Part shown: positions 1 to 7,069 of the stretch, piece after piece
How positions within the stretch are numbered: position 1 is the first letter of the stretch
Layout of the letters: each line of letters begins with the position of its first letter
Source: Pseudomonadota bacterium
Lineage (GTDB): Bacteria > Pseudomonadota > Alphaproteobacteria > Rhizobiales > Devosiaceae
Direction of reading: 5' to 3'
NCBI GenBank assembly: GCA_023387585.1
Contig: JAEWHZ010000203.1
Span: 1-12,844, forward strand
Length of the DNA: 12,844 bases
The notes under the pieces: generated by a model
Seen by the model: the letters and a program-made list of their open reading frames with translations, nothing else
The model's database searches: none
Told to the model about the DNA's origin: nothing
Position numbers and translations under genes: made by a program

Positions 1-707
1 GTTTCCACCGCCTCGCCCCGGCGCAGCACCACCACCCGCTCGACGGTGTTGGCGACCACCGGCAAATCGTGGCTGATGAACAGCAGCGCCATGTCGCGCT
101 CGCGCACCAGCCCATCGAGCAGCGCCAGGATTTCCGCCTGCGTGGTCACGTCGAGCGCCGTGGTCGGCTCGTCGGCGATCAACAGGTCCGGCCGGCAGGC
201 CAGCGCCATGGCGATGGCGATGCGCTGGCGCTGCCCGCCGGAAATCTCGTGCGGATAGGCGCGGGCAAGGCGCGGCGGATCGGGCAGGGCCACGTCGTCG
301 AGCAGCGCCAGCACCGCCTCTTGCAGCGCCGCGCCGGAAAGCGGGTTGCCGTCGCGCCGGGCGCGCCGCGCCAGCGGCTCGGCCACCTGCTTGCCGACCC
401 GCATCAGGGGATCGAGCGCCGTCAGCGGCTCCTGGAAGATCATGGCGACGGCGGTGCCGCGCAGCCGGTCGAGCTTTCGGTCCGGCGTGCCGATCACCTG
501 CTGTCCCGCCAGCACCGCCGAGCCGGTGGCGAACAGGCCGGCGGGCAGCAGGCCGGTCGCCGCCAGCGCCGTCAGCGACTTGCCCGAGCCCGATTCCCCG
601 ATCAGCCCCAGCCGCTCGCCGCGCCGCAGCGAAAAGGACAGGTTGGAGACCAGCACCTTATCGCCGGTGCTCACGCTCAGCCCTTCGATGTCGAGCAGCG
701 CGCTCAT
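1..707 (-). CDS. Peptide-type ABC importer ATP-binding protein (DppD-like), partial at left edge
   Basis: Cytoplasmic ATPase subunit that would power import by the two permeases encoded just upstream. About 235 codons are visible and the C-terminal part lies outside the window. The translated minus strand shows a complete nucleotide-binding core: Walker A GESGSGKS at residues 37-44, a Q-loop in IFQEPLTALDP, signature ISGGQRQR at 155-162, Walker B LLIADEPTT at about 175-183, and the switch histidine in FISHD at about 213. The ATG at 707-705 overlaps the stop of the preceding permease gene as ATGA, so the two are probably translationally coupled. The missing part should hold the oligopeptide-transporter C-terminal region, and perhaps a fused second ATPase, but this cannot be seen. 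Family assignment is firm; the substrate is not known. Confidence 0.93.
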   Translation of the reverse strand, partial: MSALLDIEGLSVSTGDKVLVSNLSFSLRRGERLGLIGESGSGKSLTALAATGLLPAGLFATGSAVLAGQQVIGTPDRKLDRLRGTAVAMIFQEPLTALDPLMRVGKQVAEPLARRARRDGNPLSGAALQEAVLALLDDVALPDPPRLARAYPHEISGGQRQRIAIAMALACRPDLLIADEPTTALDVTTQAEILALLDGLVRERDMALLFISHDLPVVANTVERVVVLRRGEAVE

Positions 708-1555
708 CGCCCGCTCCGCGTGGGGTCTATGCGCTCGCGCAGCCCGTCGGCGAGCAAATTGACGCCGATGGCCAGCGAGACCAGCGCGATGCCGGGCGCG
801 ATGGCGCCGAGCGGGGCGGTATAGACCGTGCCCTGCGCCTCCTGCAGCATGCGCCCCCAAGAGGCGTTGGGCGGCGGGGCGCCGAGCCCGAGATAGGACA
901 GCGAGGCTTCGGCGATCACCGCCAGCCCGAATTGCAGCGCGAAATTGACCGACAGGGTCGGCCAGATATTGGGCAGCACATGGATGAAGACGATCTTGGG
1001 CCAGGACGAGCCGGAGGTGCGCGCGGCGGTGATGTAGTCCATCACCAGCACGCGCTTGGCGAGGATGCGTGTCAGCCGCGCGACGATGGCGGATAGCGCG
1101 ATGCCCAGCGCCACGATGGCCGACCACAGGCTCGCCGTATCGCTTGCCGCCACCACCAGCATGGCGATCAGCAAGGTGGGAAAGGCGATGAGGATGTCGA
1201 GCGTCGCCGCCAGCGCGTCGTCCAGCCATTTGCTGGCGAAGGCGGCGAGCATGCCCAGCGTGACGCCGATGGCTGCACCGATGGCGACCGCGCCGGCCCC
1301 GACCTGCAAGGCGATGCGGCTGCCGATCATCAATTGGGTGAACAAATCGCGCCCCAGCCGGTCGGTGCCGATCCAGTGCAGCCAGCTCGCGCCTTCCAGC
1401 CGGCCGCCGGTGAAGGCGTTGGGGTCGTAGGGCAGCCAGACGAAGCTCAAAAGCCCGATCGCTACATGGAGGCCCACGAGCACGGCGCCGGCCCACAGGA
1501 TCAGCGAGGTGCGCCGCCTGCGTCGTGGCGGGGCGGTGACGGCGACGCTGCTCAA
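704..1555 (-). CDS. Peptide-type ABC importer permease (DppC-like)
   Basis: Inner-membrane permease of a family 5 ABC importer, 283 residues, the usual size for DppC/OppC. It has a short basic N terminus (RRRRR at about 11-16), a first membrane helix at about 18-40, the WLPYDPN-type periplasmic segment and the DRLGRDLF motif at about 65-72 that is typical of DppC. The BPD_transp_1 core follows. The ATPase-coupling loop is at about 178-200 (ARTSGSSWPKIVFIHVLPN), and LSYLGLGAPPPNASWG lies near the C terminus. The start is TTG at 1555, overlapping the TGA of the upstream permease gene (TTGA), with GAGGG seven bases before it (minus strand, 1567-1563). Its own TGA overlaps the ATG of the ATPase gene. 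The order binding protein, B, C, D is canonical. Confidence 0.95.
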   Translation of the reverse strand: MSSVAVTAPPRRRRRTSLILWAGAVLVGLHVAIGLLSFVWLPYDPNAFTGGRLEGASWLHWIGTDRLGRDLFTQLMIGSRIALQVGAGAVAIGAAIGVTLGMLAAFASKWLDDALAATLDILIAFPTLLIAMLVVAASDTASLWSAIVALGIALSAIVARLTRILAKRVLVMDYITAARTSGSSWPKIVFIHVLPNIWPTLSVNFALQFGLAVIAEASLSYLGLGAPPPNASWGRMLQEAQGTVYTAPLGAIAPGIALVSLAIGVNLLADGLRERIDPTRSGR

Positions 1556-2514
1556 ATCTCGGCCCTCACGCGGCCGCGCAGGCGCGGGTCGATCAGGCGC
1601 TGGGCGAGGTCGGCGGCAAAGCCGATCAGCAGCACCAGCAGCGTCGAGACGAACAGCACGCCCTGCACATTGGGATAGTCGCGCTGCTGGATGGCGAGCA
1701 GCAGCATGGAGCCGAGCCCGGGCAGGCTGAACACGCGCTCGATGACCACGGCGCCGAGAAAAGTGGTGGCGAGCTCGATGCCGAGAATGGAGATCACCGG
1801 CACCGAGCCGTTGCGAACCCCATGCCGCAGCAGCGCCTCGGGAAAGCTGGCGCCGAGGGCGCGCGCTGTGCGCAGATAGTCGCTCCCCAGCACGTCGAGC
1901 GTCGCCGCGCGCACATAGCGCAAAAGCGAGGCGCCCATGACGAGGCCGATGGTCAGCGCCGGCAGCACCATGCCGGTGGCGGCCTGCGAAAAATTGCTCC
2001 AGCCGCGCAGCGGAAAGCCGCCCGAGGGCAGCCAGCGCAGATTGATGGCGAACAGCGTCACCAGCAATATCCCCACCCAGAACACCGGTATGGCGATGCC
2101 GAGCTGCGAGACCACCGAGATGGCGGTGCCGTACCAGCGATCCGAGCGCACCGCCGCGACTATGCCGAGCGGCACGGCGATCAGGACCGCAAGCAGGAAA
2201 CCCAGCACGGTCAGCGGCAGGGTGACCGACATGCGGTTGCCGACCTCTTCCAGCACCGAGGCGCGGCTGACGAAGGAGGTGCCGAGATCGAGCCGCGCCA
2301 GATTGGCGATGAAGTTGACGAATTGCACGTAAAGCGGCTGGTCGGACCCCACCTGTGCCCGCGCGGCCTCGATCTGCTGCGCCGTCGCGCCCACGCCGAG
2401 CAGGGCATTGGCGGGATCACCGGGCAGGAGGCGCAGCAAGACGAACAGCACCACCGCCGCCATGAACAGCGAAACGATCAGAATGGCTGTGCGGCGGATG
2501 GTATAGGCGAGAAT
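1552..2514 (-). CDS. Peptide-type ABC importer permease (DppB-like), probable ATT start
   Basis: Inner-membrane permease partner of the DppC-like protein. The first helix begins IRRTAILIVSLF. The family motif LLPGDPANALLG follows, then a long periplasmic loop, several further helices, and the coupling loop RTARALGASFPEALLRHGVRN. The C terminus has ERVFSLPGLGSMLL and LIDPRLRG, all typical of DppB. The open frame can be extended to a GTG at 2571, but that codon sits inside the 3' arm of a terminator-like hairpin and has no ribosome binding site. Homologues normally start just before the LAYTIRR segment. At exactly that point there is an ATT codon (2514-2512) with AAGGA at 2527-2523, eight bases upstream. 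I therefore prefer ATT, giving 320 residues; GTG would give 339. No ATG, GTG or TTG lies between them in frame. Confidence 0.88.
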   Translation of the reverse strand: MLAYTIRRTAILIVSLFMAAVVLFVLLRLLPGDPANALLGVGATAQQIEAARAQVGSDQPLYVQFVNFIANLARLDLGTSFVSRASVLEEVGNRMSVTLPLTVLGFLLAVLIAVPLGIVAAVRSDRWYGTAISVVSQLGIAIPVFWVGILLVTLFAINLRWLPSGGFPLRGWSNFSQAATGMVLPALTIGLVMGASLLRYVRAATLDVLGSDYLRTARALGASFPEALLRHGVRNGSVPVISILGIELATTFLGAVVIERVFSLPGLGSMLLLAIQQRDYPNVQGVLFVSTLLVLLIGFAADLAQRLIDPRLRGRVRAEI

Positions 2515-2562
2515 GGGAGCGGTCCTTGCGCGGTTAAGCGCAGAATAGCGGGTCGCGAAAAG

Positions 2563-2593
2563 GAAAACCACCGGCCAGGGGCCGGTGGTTTTC
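2563..2593 (-). terminator. Terminator-like hairpin between binding-protein gene and permease genes
   Basis: A perfect 14-bp inverted repeat: GAAAACCACCGGCC at 2563-2576, a 3-base loop, and GGCCGGTGGTTTTC at 2580-2593. Read on the minus strand it begins 21 bases after the stop of the binding-protein gene, and its 3' arm ends in GGTTTTC followed by CTTTTC, giving a GC-rich stem with a U-rich tail. This fits an intrinsic terminator or partial attenuator that raises binding protein over permease, a known arrangement in ABC operons. It also covers the GTG at 2571. Confidence 0.75.
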
Positions 2594-2614
2594 GGCAGGC
2601 GCTTCGGTCGGCTG

Positions 2615-4102
2615 TTACTCGGCCTTCTCGATGTCGTAGGCGAAGAACTGCGAGTTCAGCCCGTTGACCGGATAGCCGGTCACGTTGGCGGCTGAGACCA
2701 CGATCTGCGGATAAAGGTACAGCCAGTTGCTCGCCGCGTCCTCGGCGATGATGCGGTTGGCCTCGGTGAGCTTTTCCACCTGCTCCTCCTCGCTCGAAGC
2801 CGCCTCGGCATCGGCGATCAGCTCGACCACTTCGGGGTTGTCGTAGCCCCAGTAGAAGTTCGGGTTGCCGTAGAACACGATGTCGCGGTGGTTCACGTGC
2901 TCCTGCAGCGTCGCCTCGAAATTCTGCTCCTGGTAGATCTTGGTGTACCACTCATTGGCGGTGATGATGTTGATGTTCACCGTCACGCCGATCTGGGCGT
3001 ATTCGGACTGCAGGAACTGCGCGACGATCGGGTGCGGATCGTAGTCGGGCGTGTCGAGGGTGAATTCGAACCCGTCGGGATAGCCGGCCTCGACCAGCAG
3101 CTCGCGCGCGCTGTCGATGTCGTAGGCGTCGACATCGGTCAGATCGACATACCACGGATCGGTCGGCGGCACGAAGGAGCCGATCAGCGTGCCGTAATCG
3201 CCCCAGATGGAGTTGAGCAGCCGCGCCTTGTCGGTGGCGCGGGCCAGCGCCTTGCGCACCAGCACGTTGTCGAACGGGGCGACGCGGTCGTTATAGGCCA
3301 GCAGCTGCTTGGTGGTCGAGGCGCCCTCGGTCACCGTATAGGCCGGGTTGTCGGCGAACTGGGCCAGCGAATCCGGGCTCTGCACCGTGGTGATGATGTC
3401 GATGGCGTTGGTCAGAAGCGCATTGTTGAGCGCGGTGGCGTCGGTGAAATAGGTGAACACCACCTCGCCATTGCTGGCCGGCTCGCCCCAATAGCCGTCG
3501 AAGCGGGCAAGCGCCAGCGCCGAGCCGCGGCGCCATTCCTCGAGCGTATAGGGGCCGGTGCCGTCGGCCGAGCCGGTGATGTCGCCGGCCGCGTCGTTGA
3601 CGATCCACACATAGGACAGATTGTAGGGCAGCGAGATCGAGCGGCGCGACAGCGTGATCACGACGGTACGCTCGTCGGGCGTCTCGATGCCGGCGATGGT
3701 GGCGAGGCTGCTCTTGCGCGAGCTGCGCGATTCCTCGGCGGTGACGCGCTCGATCGAATATTTGACGTCTTCGGCGGTCAGCGGATCACCGGAATGAAAG
3801 CTCACCCCCTCGCGCAGGGTGAAGGTATAGGTCAGCCCGTCCTCGCTCACCTCGTAGCTCTCGACCAGCTTGGGCTCGACGGTGCCCGCATCGGTCAGCT
3901 GGAACAGAGCCTCGTAGACATTGCCGTTGAACGCCTCGTTGATGCCCTGGCCGGCGCCGGCGGTGTTGTCGAGGTTCTGCGGCTCGTAGAGCGAGCCGAT
4001 GCGGATGCTGGCATCCGGATCGGCCGCCTGCGCCCAGGCCGCGGGCGCGAGGCTGACGGAGGCCAGCAGGCTGGCGGTGAGGATGATGGGGGTGAGTTTC
4101 AT
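2615..4102 (-). CDS. Periplasmic peptide-type solute-binding protein (SBP_bac_5 family), left importer
   Basis: Secreted binding protein, 495 residues, that delivers ligand to the DppB/DppC-like permeases encoded downstream. The N terminus is a clear Sec signal peptide (KLTPIILTASLLASVSLAPAAWAQA, in two parts: a Lys-bearing start and a hydrophobic core), probably cut after AWA or AQA at about 24-26. No lipobox cysteine is visible. Family 5 hallmarks follow: TYTFTLREGVSFHSGDPLTAEDVKYSIER at about 90-120 (split: TFTLREGVSFHSG, then PLTAEDVKYSIER), GTGPYTLEEW at about 180, YWGEP near 205, and the late LVEAGYPDGFEF segment. The ATG at 4102 is followed by a lysine, as expected for a signal peptide, and has a purine-rich AAGAGAGCGG just upstream. 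The ligand may be a peptide, opine, sugar or chelate; sequence alone does not decide. Confidence 0.94.
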   Translation of the reverse strand: MKLTPIILTASLLASVSLAPAAWAQAADPDASIRIGSLYEPQNLDNTAGAGQGINEAFNGNVYEALFQLTDAGTVEPKLVESYEVSEDGLTYTFTLREGVSFHSGDPLTAEDVKYSIERVTAEESRSSRKSSLATIAGIETPDERTVVITLSRRSISLPYNLSYVWIVNDAAGDITGSADGTGPYTLEEWRRGSALALARFDGYWGEPASNGEVVFTYFTDATALNNALLTNAIDIITTVQSPDSLAQFADNPAYTVTEGASTTKQLLAYNDRVAPFDNVLVRKALARATDKARLLNSIWGDYGTLIGSFVPPTDPWYVDLTDVDAYDIDSARELLVEAGYPDGFEFTLDTPDYDPHPIVAQFLQSEYAQIGVTVNINIITANEWYTKIYQEQNFEATLQEHVNHRDIVFYGNPNFYWGYDNPEVVELIADAEAASSEEEQVEKLTEANRIIAEDAASNWLYLYPQIVVSAANVTGYPVNGLNSQFFAYDIEKAE

Positions 4103-4271
4103 GTCCGCTCTCTTCGCAATATTTTACCCCAGCATAGCCCCGCCGCGGCAAAATTCCATGCCGCCGGCAGTGTGGTTGTTCCATGCGCCGCGAGTTTGGA
4201 GGTAAGTCTTTCCAACGGACCGGACTTTCCGCGTCAGGCCGCGAAATTCCGCCCGCCTGCGACAAAGTTTC

Positions 4272-4288
4272 ATGACTCTTGAAGTCAT
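4272..4288. promoter_or_regulatory. Operator-like dyad, copy 1
   Basis: ATGACT-CTTGA-AGTCAT is a perfect 6-bp inverted repeat with a 5-base spacer. The same core arms (TGACT and AGTCA) with the same spacer length recur at 4313-4329. This suggests two binding sites for one dimeric regulator. The site lies 86 bases before the preferred start of the right binding-protein gene and overlaps the AT-rich segment where its promoter would be expected. No regulator gene is in the window, so the protein family that binds is unknown. Confidence 0.55.
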
Positions 4289-4312
4289 ATTAATTTGCAA
4301 ATCCCAACTATC

Positions 4313-4329
4313 ATGACTATGCGAGTCAC
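4313..4329. promoter_or_regulatory. Operator-like dyad, copy 2
   Basis: ATGACT-ATGCG-AGTCAC repeats the arms and spacing of copy 1. The five inner positions of each arm (TGACT, AGTCA) are perfectly symmetric and only the outermost pair differs. Copy 1 and copy 2 begin 41 bp apart, close to four helical turns, so dimers on the two sites would face the same side of the DNA. Its last base touches the ribosome-binding-site hairpin at 4329-4349. Confidence 0.55.
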
Positions 4330-4349
4330 CTTTAGGAAGGTCCTGAAGG
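4329..4349 (+). promoter_or_regulatory. Hairpin that can sequester the ribosome binding site of the right binding-protein gene
   Basis: CCTTTAGGA (4329-4337), loop AGG, TCCTGAAGG (4341-4349). In RNA the nine positions pair completely, with one G-U wobble. The 3' arm contains most of the AAGGAG ribosome binding site at 4346-4351, which sits six bases before the ATG at 4358. When folded, the site would be hidden. This could set a low basal translation rate or respond to a factor or temperature; that role is inference. Confidence 0.45.
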
Positions 4350-4357
4350 AGTTCGAG

Positions 4358-6043
4358 ATGTCCTCTCCGATGCGCATGGCCGCGGCAGCGATGATGCTGG
4401 CCGGCGGCCTGTGTTCCGTAGCAGCCCAGGATGCGGTGCCCGAAACGGCGCATACGCGGATCGGCGTTTTGAGTTCGGTCGACAATGAGGGCCCCACCAG
4501 CGCCAGCCATCTGACCATCGGCATCTGGAACACCGCCGCCAACATCACGACCTACACCATCGGCAATTCGTGGAACGACTGGATCCTCTATACGATCACC
4601 GAAAAGCTGCTCGAGCCCTCGCCCTATCTGTCAAACGGGCATCCCTGGCTCGCCACCGAGGTGGTGCAGATCGACGAGGAAGGCCGCATCTGGGAGGCCG
4701 AGATCCGTCAGGGCGTCAAATGGCATGACGGCACCGAGATGACGGCGGAGGACATCGCCTTCACCTACAATCTCTACCTCAACGGCCCGACCAACCGCTG
4801 GACGCACCACGTGTCCGAGGTGCCGCGCATCGAGATCATCGAGGCCATCGAGCCCTATCGCGTGCGCTTCGAGGCCCCGCGCCCCATGCCCAATTTCGAC
4901 CTGGTGACCGCCCCCGAGATGCCGATCCTGCAGCGCGCGCAGTGGGAGGGCGTCGAGGACCCGCGCACCCTCACCGAGCCGGTCATCGGTACCGGGCCCT
5001 ACATGCTCGCCGAATACGTGCCCGACGAATATTACCGCCTCGTCGCCTTCGAGGACTATTGGGGCGGCCGGCCGACTGTCGACGAGATCACCCTCGTGAT
5101 GATCAAGGACCCGCAGACCATGTTCGCCGCGCTCAAGTCCGGCGAGATCGACGGCGCCGCGCGCGCCCTGCCGCCCGAGCTCGTCGCCGAATGGGCCGAC
5201 GATCCGGCCATCGAGATCGTCCAGGCGCCGTCCCTGTGGGGCACCTGGATGCAGATGAACCTCAACAGCCCCATCTTCAACGACCGCGACCTGCGCTATG
5301 CCATCTCGCTGGCCATCGACGCCGACGAGCTGGTCGAGCGCGTCATGCTCGGCCGGGCCCAGTCGGGCAAGCATGGCTGGCCGCATCTCGACAGCACCTG
5401 GACCAAGCCGGGCATGTTCGTGCCCTACGACACCGAGCAGGCCGAGGCCGGGCTCGACGCGGTCGGCTTCGTCGATGCCGATGGCGACGGCTTCCGCGAC
5501 CTGCCGGACGGCACGCCGATCGACTTCCGCATCGTCGTGTCCACCAACCAGCCGCTCTATGTGCGCGGCGCCGAGGTCATGGTCGAGCAATTGGCCGAAG
5601 TCGGGCTCAAGAGCCATGTCGAGGCCGTCGACGCGGCGACCTTCGCCAACCTCACCGCCTCGGGCGACTACGAGTTCTCGATCGCCGAGATCACCCCGCA
5701 CGGCCTCGCCGACCAGGACCAGTACCTGCAATTCTATTCCAGCGCCCAGATGCGCTCCCTGCTCGAAAACGAGCCCGAGCGCCTCGAACTCTACGACAAC
5801 TGGTGGAACGCCACGACCCGCGAGGAGCGCGAGCGCTGGCATTTCGCCCTGCAGGAATACGAGAACCGCTATCCGAGCCGCTTCATGCTCTGGTACCCGG
5901 ACGGGCTGTTCGCCTATCGCTGGCAGAGCTACGACAACTACGTGTCGACCGCCGGCTACGGCATCTACCACAAATACTCGTTCCTGCCCGACGCCGCCCG
6001 TGAAGGCTTCACGGTGCCGGTGACCGAAGTGCTGGCCGACTAG
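4358..6043 (+). CDS. Periplasmic peptide-type solute-binding protein (SBP_bac_5 family), right importer
   Basis: Secreted ligand-binding subunit of the second importer, 561 residues from the preferred ATG. The frame is open back to a TTG at 4295, but the ATG at 4358 has AAGGAG six bases before it and is followed directly by a signal peptide (MRMAAAAMMLAGGLCSVAAQ, probably cut near VAA or AQD). A cysteine in GGLCS could be read as a weak lipobox, but a normal signal peptidase I site seems likelier. Family features: WEAEIRQGVKWHDGTEMTAEDI near 105-125 (an EIRQGVKWHDG core), GTGPY near 211, DYWGGRP, and an acidic DADGDGFRD loop at about 371-380 that resembles a calcium-binding loop. It is longer than and clearly divergent from the left binding protein, so the two are not a recent duplication. 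Ligand unknown. Confidence 0.94.
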   Translation: MSSPMRMAAAAMMLAGGLCSVAAQDAVPETAHTRIGVLSSVDNEGPTSASHLTIGIWNTAANITTYTIGNSWNDWILYTITEKLLEPSPYLSNGHPWLATEVVQIDEEGRIWEAEIRQGVKWHDGTEMTAEDIAFTYNLYLNGPTNRWTHHVSEVPRIEIIEAIEPYRVRFEAPRPMPNFDLVTAPEMPILQRAQWEGVEDPRTLTEPVIGTGPYMLAEYVPDEYYRLVAFEDYWGGRPTVDEITLVMIKDPQTMFAALKSGEIDGAARALPPELVAEWADDPAIEIVQAPSLWGTWMQMNLNSPIFNDRDLRYAISLAIDADELVERVMLGRAQSGKHGWPHLDSTWTKPGMFVPYDTEQAEAGLDAVGFVDADGDGFRDLPDGTPIDFRIVVSTNQPLYVRGAEVMVEQLAEVGLKSHVEAVDAATFANLTASGDYEFSIAEITPHGLADQDQYLQFYSSAQMRSLLENEPERLELYDNWWNATTREERERWHFALQEYENRYPSRFMLWYPDGLFAYRWQSYDNYVSTAGYGIYHKYSFLPDAAREGFTVPVTEVLAD

Positions 6044-6051
6044 GCCCAACT

Positions 6052-6073
6052 GGGGGACGGCCCGCCGTCCCCC
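6052..6073 (+). terminator. GC-rich stem-loop after the right binding-protein gene
   Basis: A perfect 9-bp stem, GGGGGACGG at 6052-6060 and CCGTCCCCC at 6065-6073, with a CCCG loop. It starts eight bases after the stop codon and has no U-run. It is therefore more likely an attenuating or mRNA-stabilising hairpin than a full terminator. It occupies the same place in this operon as the hairpin at 2563-2593 does in the left one. Confidence 0.55.
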
Positions 6074-6092
6074 GCCATCTCCGGCCGGATAG

Positions 6093-7067
6093 ATGCTCTA
6101 TTACGCTCGCATATTGGGCCAGTACGCCCTGGCGCTCGTCGCGGCGCTCACCGTCAACTTCCTCTTGCCCCGCATGGCGCCCGGCGATCCGCTGAACAGC
6201 CTGCTGGGCGCGGATACGGTCGAGACCATGAGCGAGGCGCAAAAGCACGCCGTGCGCGTCGAGCTCGGGCTGGGCGGGCCGATCCACGAGCAGTTCTGGA
6301 CCTATCTGAGCGGCATCCTCACCGGCGATTTCGGCAATTCGGTCGTGCTCGGCATGCCGGTGTGGGACGCCATCGTCCAGCGCCTGCCCTGGACGCTGCT
6401 GCTGATGAGCTGCGCGCTGGTGCTCTCGACGCTGGTCGGCACCGTGCTCGGCATCCTGTCGGCCTGGCGGCGCGGCGAGATTTCCGACATCGCCACCCTC
6501 GCCACCGTGCTGTTCGCCGGCTCGCTGCCGCCCTTCTGGCTGGCGATGATGCTGATCATCCTGTTCTCGACGACGCTCGGGTGGCTGCCCTCCTTCGGCG
6601 CCTACCAGCTCGGCACGTCCTTCCCCAACTGGACCTGGTTCGCCGGCGTCGGCCGCCGCCTGATCATGCCGGTCGCCGCCCTCGCCATCGTGCAGGCCGC
6701 CTCGGTGCTGCTGATCGCGCGCTCGTCCATGCAGATCGCCCAGGACCAGGACTACATCACCTTCGCGCGCTCGCGCGGCGTGTCCGAGCCGAATATCTTC
6801 TTCAAGCACGCCTTCCGCAACGCGCTGCTGCCGCTCTACACCCATGTCATGCTCGGGCTCGGCGGGCTGGTCGGCGGCGCTTTGGTGATCGAGACCGTGT
6901 TCTCCTATCCCGGGCTCGGCAGCCTCGTGGTCATGGGCGTCAACTCGCGCGACTACATGCTCTTGCAGGGCCTGTTCATCTTCGCGTCCTTCTCGATCAT
7001 CGCGGCGAACTTCGTCACCGATTTGTTCTATCCGCTCATCGATCCGCGCACGCGGCGAACGAAGTAG
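6093..7067 (+). CDS. Peptide-type ABC importer permease (DppB-like), right importer
   Basis: Inner-membrane permease, 324 residues, normal for DppB. The order is an N-terminal helix (YYARILGQYALALVAALTV), the family motif NFLLPRMAPGDPLNSLLG, a periplasmic loop ending in GDFGNSVV, and then five further helices. The cytoplasmic coupling loop ITFARSRGVSEPNIFFKHAFRN lies at about 220-240 (core RSRGVSEPNIFFKHAFRN). The C terminus has ETVFSYPGLGSLVVMGV and FYPLIDPRTR. The ATG at 6093 fits the family start, although the ribosome binding site (GGATAG) is poor. Translation may be coupled to, or limited by, the stem-loop upstream. The next gene begins two bases after its stop. It should pair with the DppC-like domain of the following fusion. 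Confidence 0.95.
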   Translation: MLYYARILGQYALALVAALTVNFLLPRMAPGDPLNSLLGADTVETMSEAQKHAVRVELGLGGPIHEQFWTYLSGILTGDFGNSVVLGMPVWDAIVQRLPWTLLLMSCALVLSTLVGTVLGILSAWRRGEISDIATLATVLFAGSLPPFWLAMMLIILFSTTLGWLPSFGAYQLGTSFPNWTWFAGVGRRLIMPVAALAIVQAASVLLIARSSMQIAQDQDYITFARSRGVSEPNIFFKHAFRNALLPLYTHVMLGLGGLVGGALVIETVFSYPGLGSLVVMGVNSRDYMLLQGLFIFASFSIIAANFVTDLFYPLIDPRTRRTK

Positions 7068-7069
7068 CC

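Larger units (their letters stand above)
4103..4357. promoter_or_regulatory. Divergent control region between the two importer operons
   Basis: A 255-base gap between divergent start codons must hold promoters for both operons, and it is visibly more AT-rich than the genes, especially at 4263-4320. Three dyads are visible: GCGGCA-N8-TGCCGC at 4145-4164, nearer the left gene, and two TGACT-N5-AGTCA dyads nearer the right gene (listed separately). Possible -10 elements for the left gene on the minus strand are TAAAAT or TATGCT within about 35 bases of its start, but the matching -35 elements are weak. For the right gene, TATTAA at 4288-4293 is a candidate -10 without a convincing -35. I do not assign exact promoters. 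Confidence 0.6.

Noticed and set aside
4145..4164. GCGGCA-N8-TGCCGC dyad as a third operator
   Set aside because: Single copy, GC-rich and short; such repeats are expected by chance in this base composition.
2888..4282. Plus-strand open frame opposite the left binding protein
   Set aside because: Same kind of antisense shadow; it also runs through the divergent control region.
4295..4357. Longer N terminus for the right binding protein starting at TTG 4295
   Set aside because: It would place 21 extra residues before the signal peptide and run through the second operator dyad and the hairpin; the ATG at 4358 has AAGGAG at good spacing.
4631..6049. Long minus-strand open frame opposite the right binding protein
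   Set aside because: Low-complexity Gly/His/Val/Asp-rich translation with no family motif, produced by GC-rich codon bias on the opposite strand.
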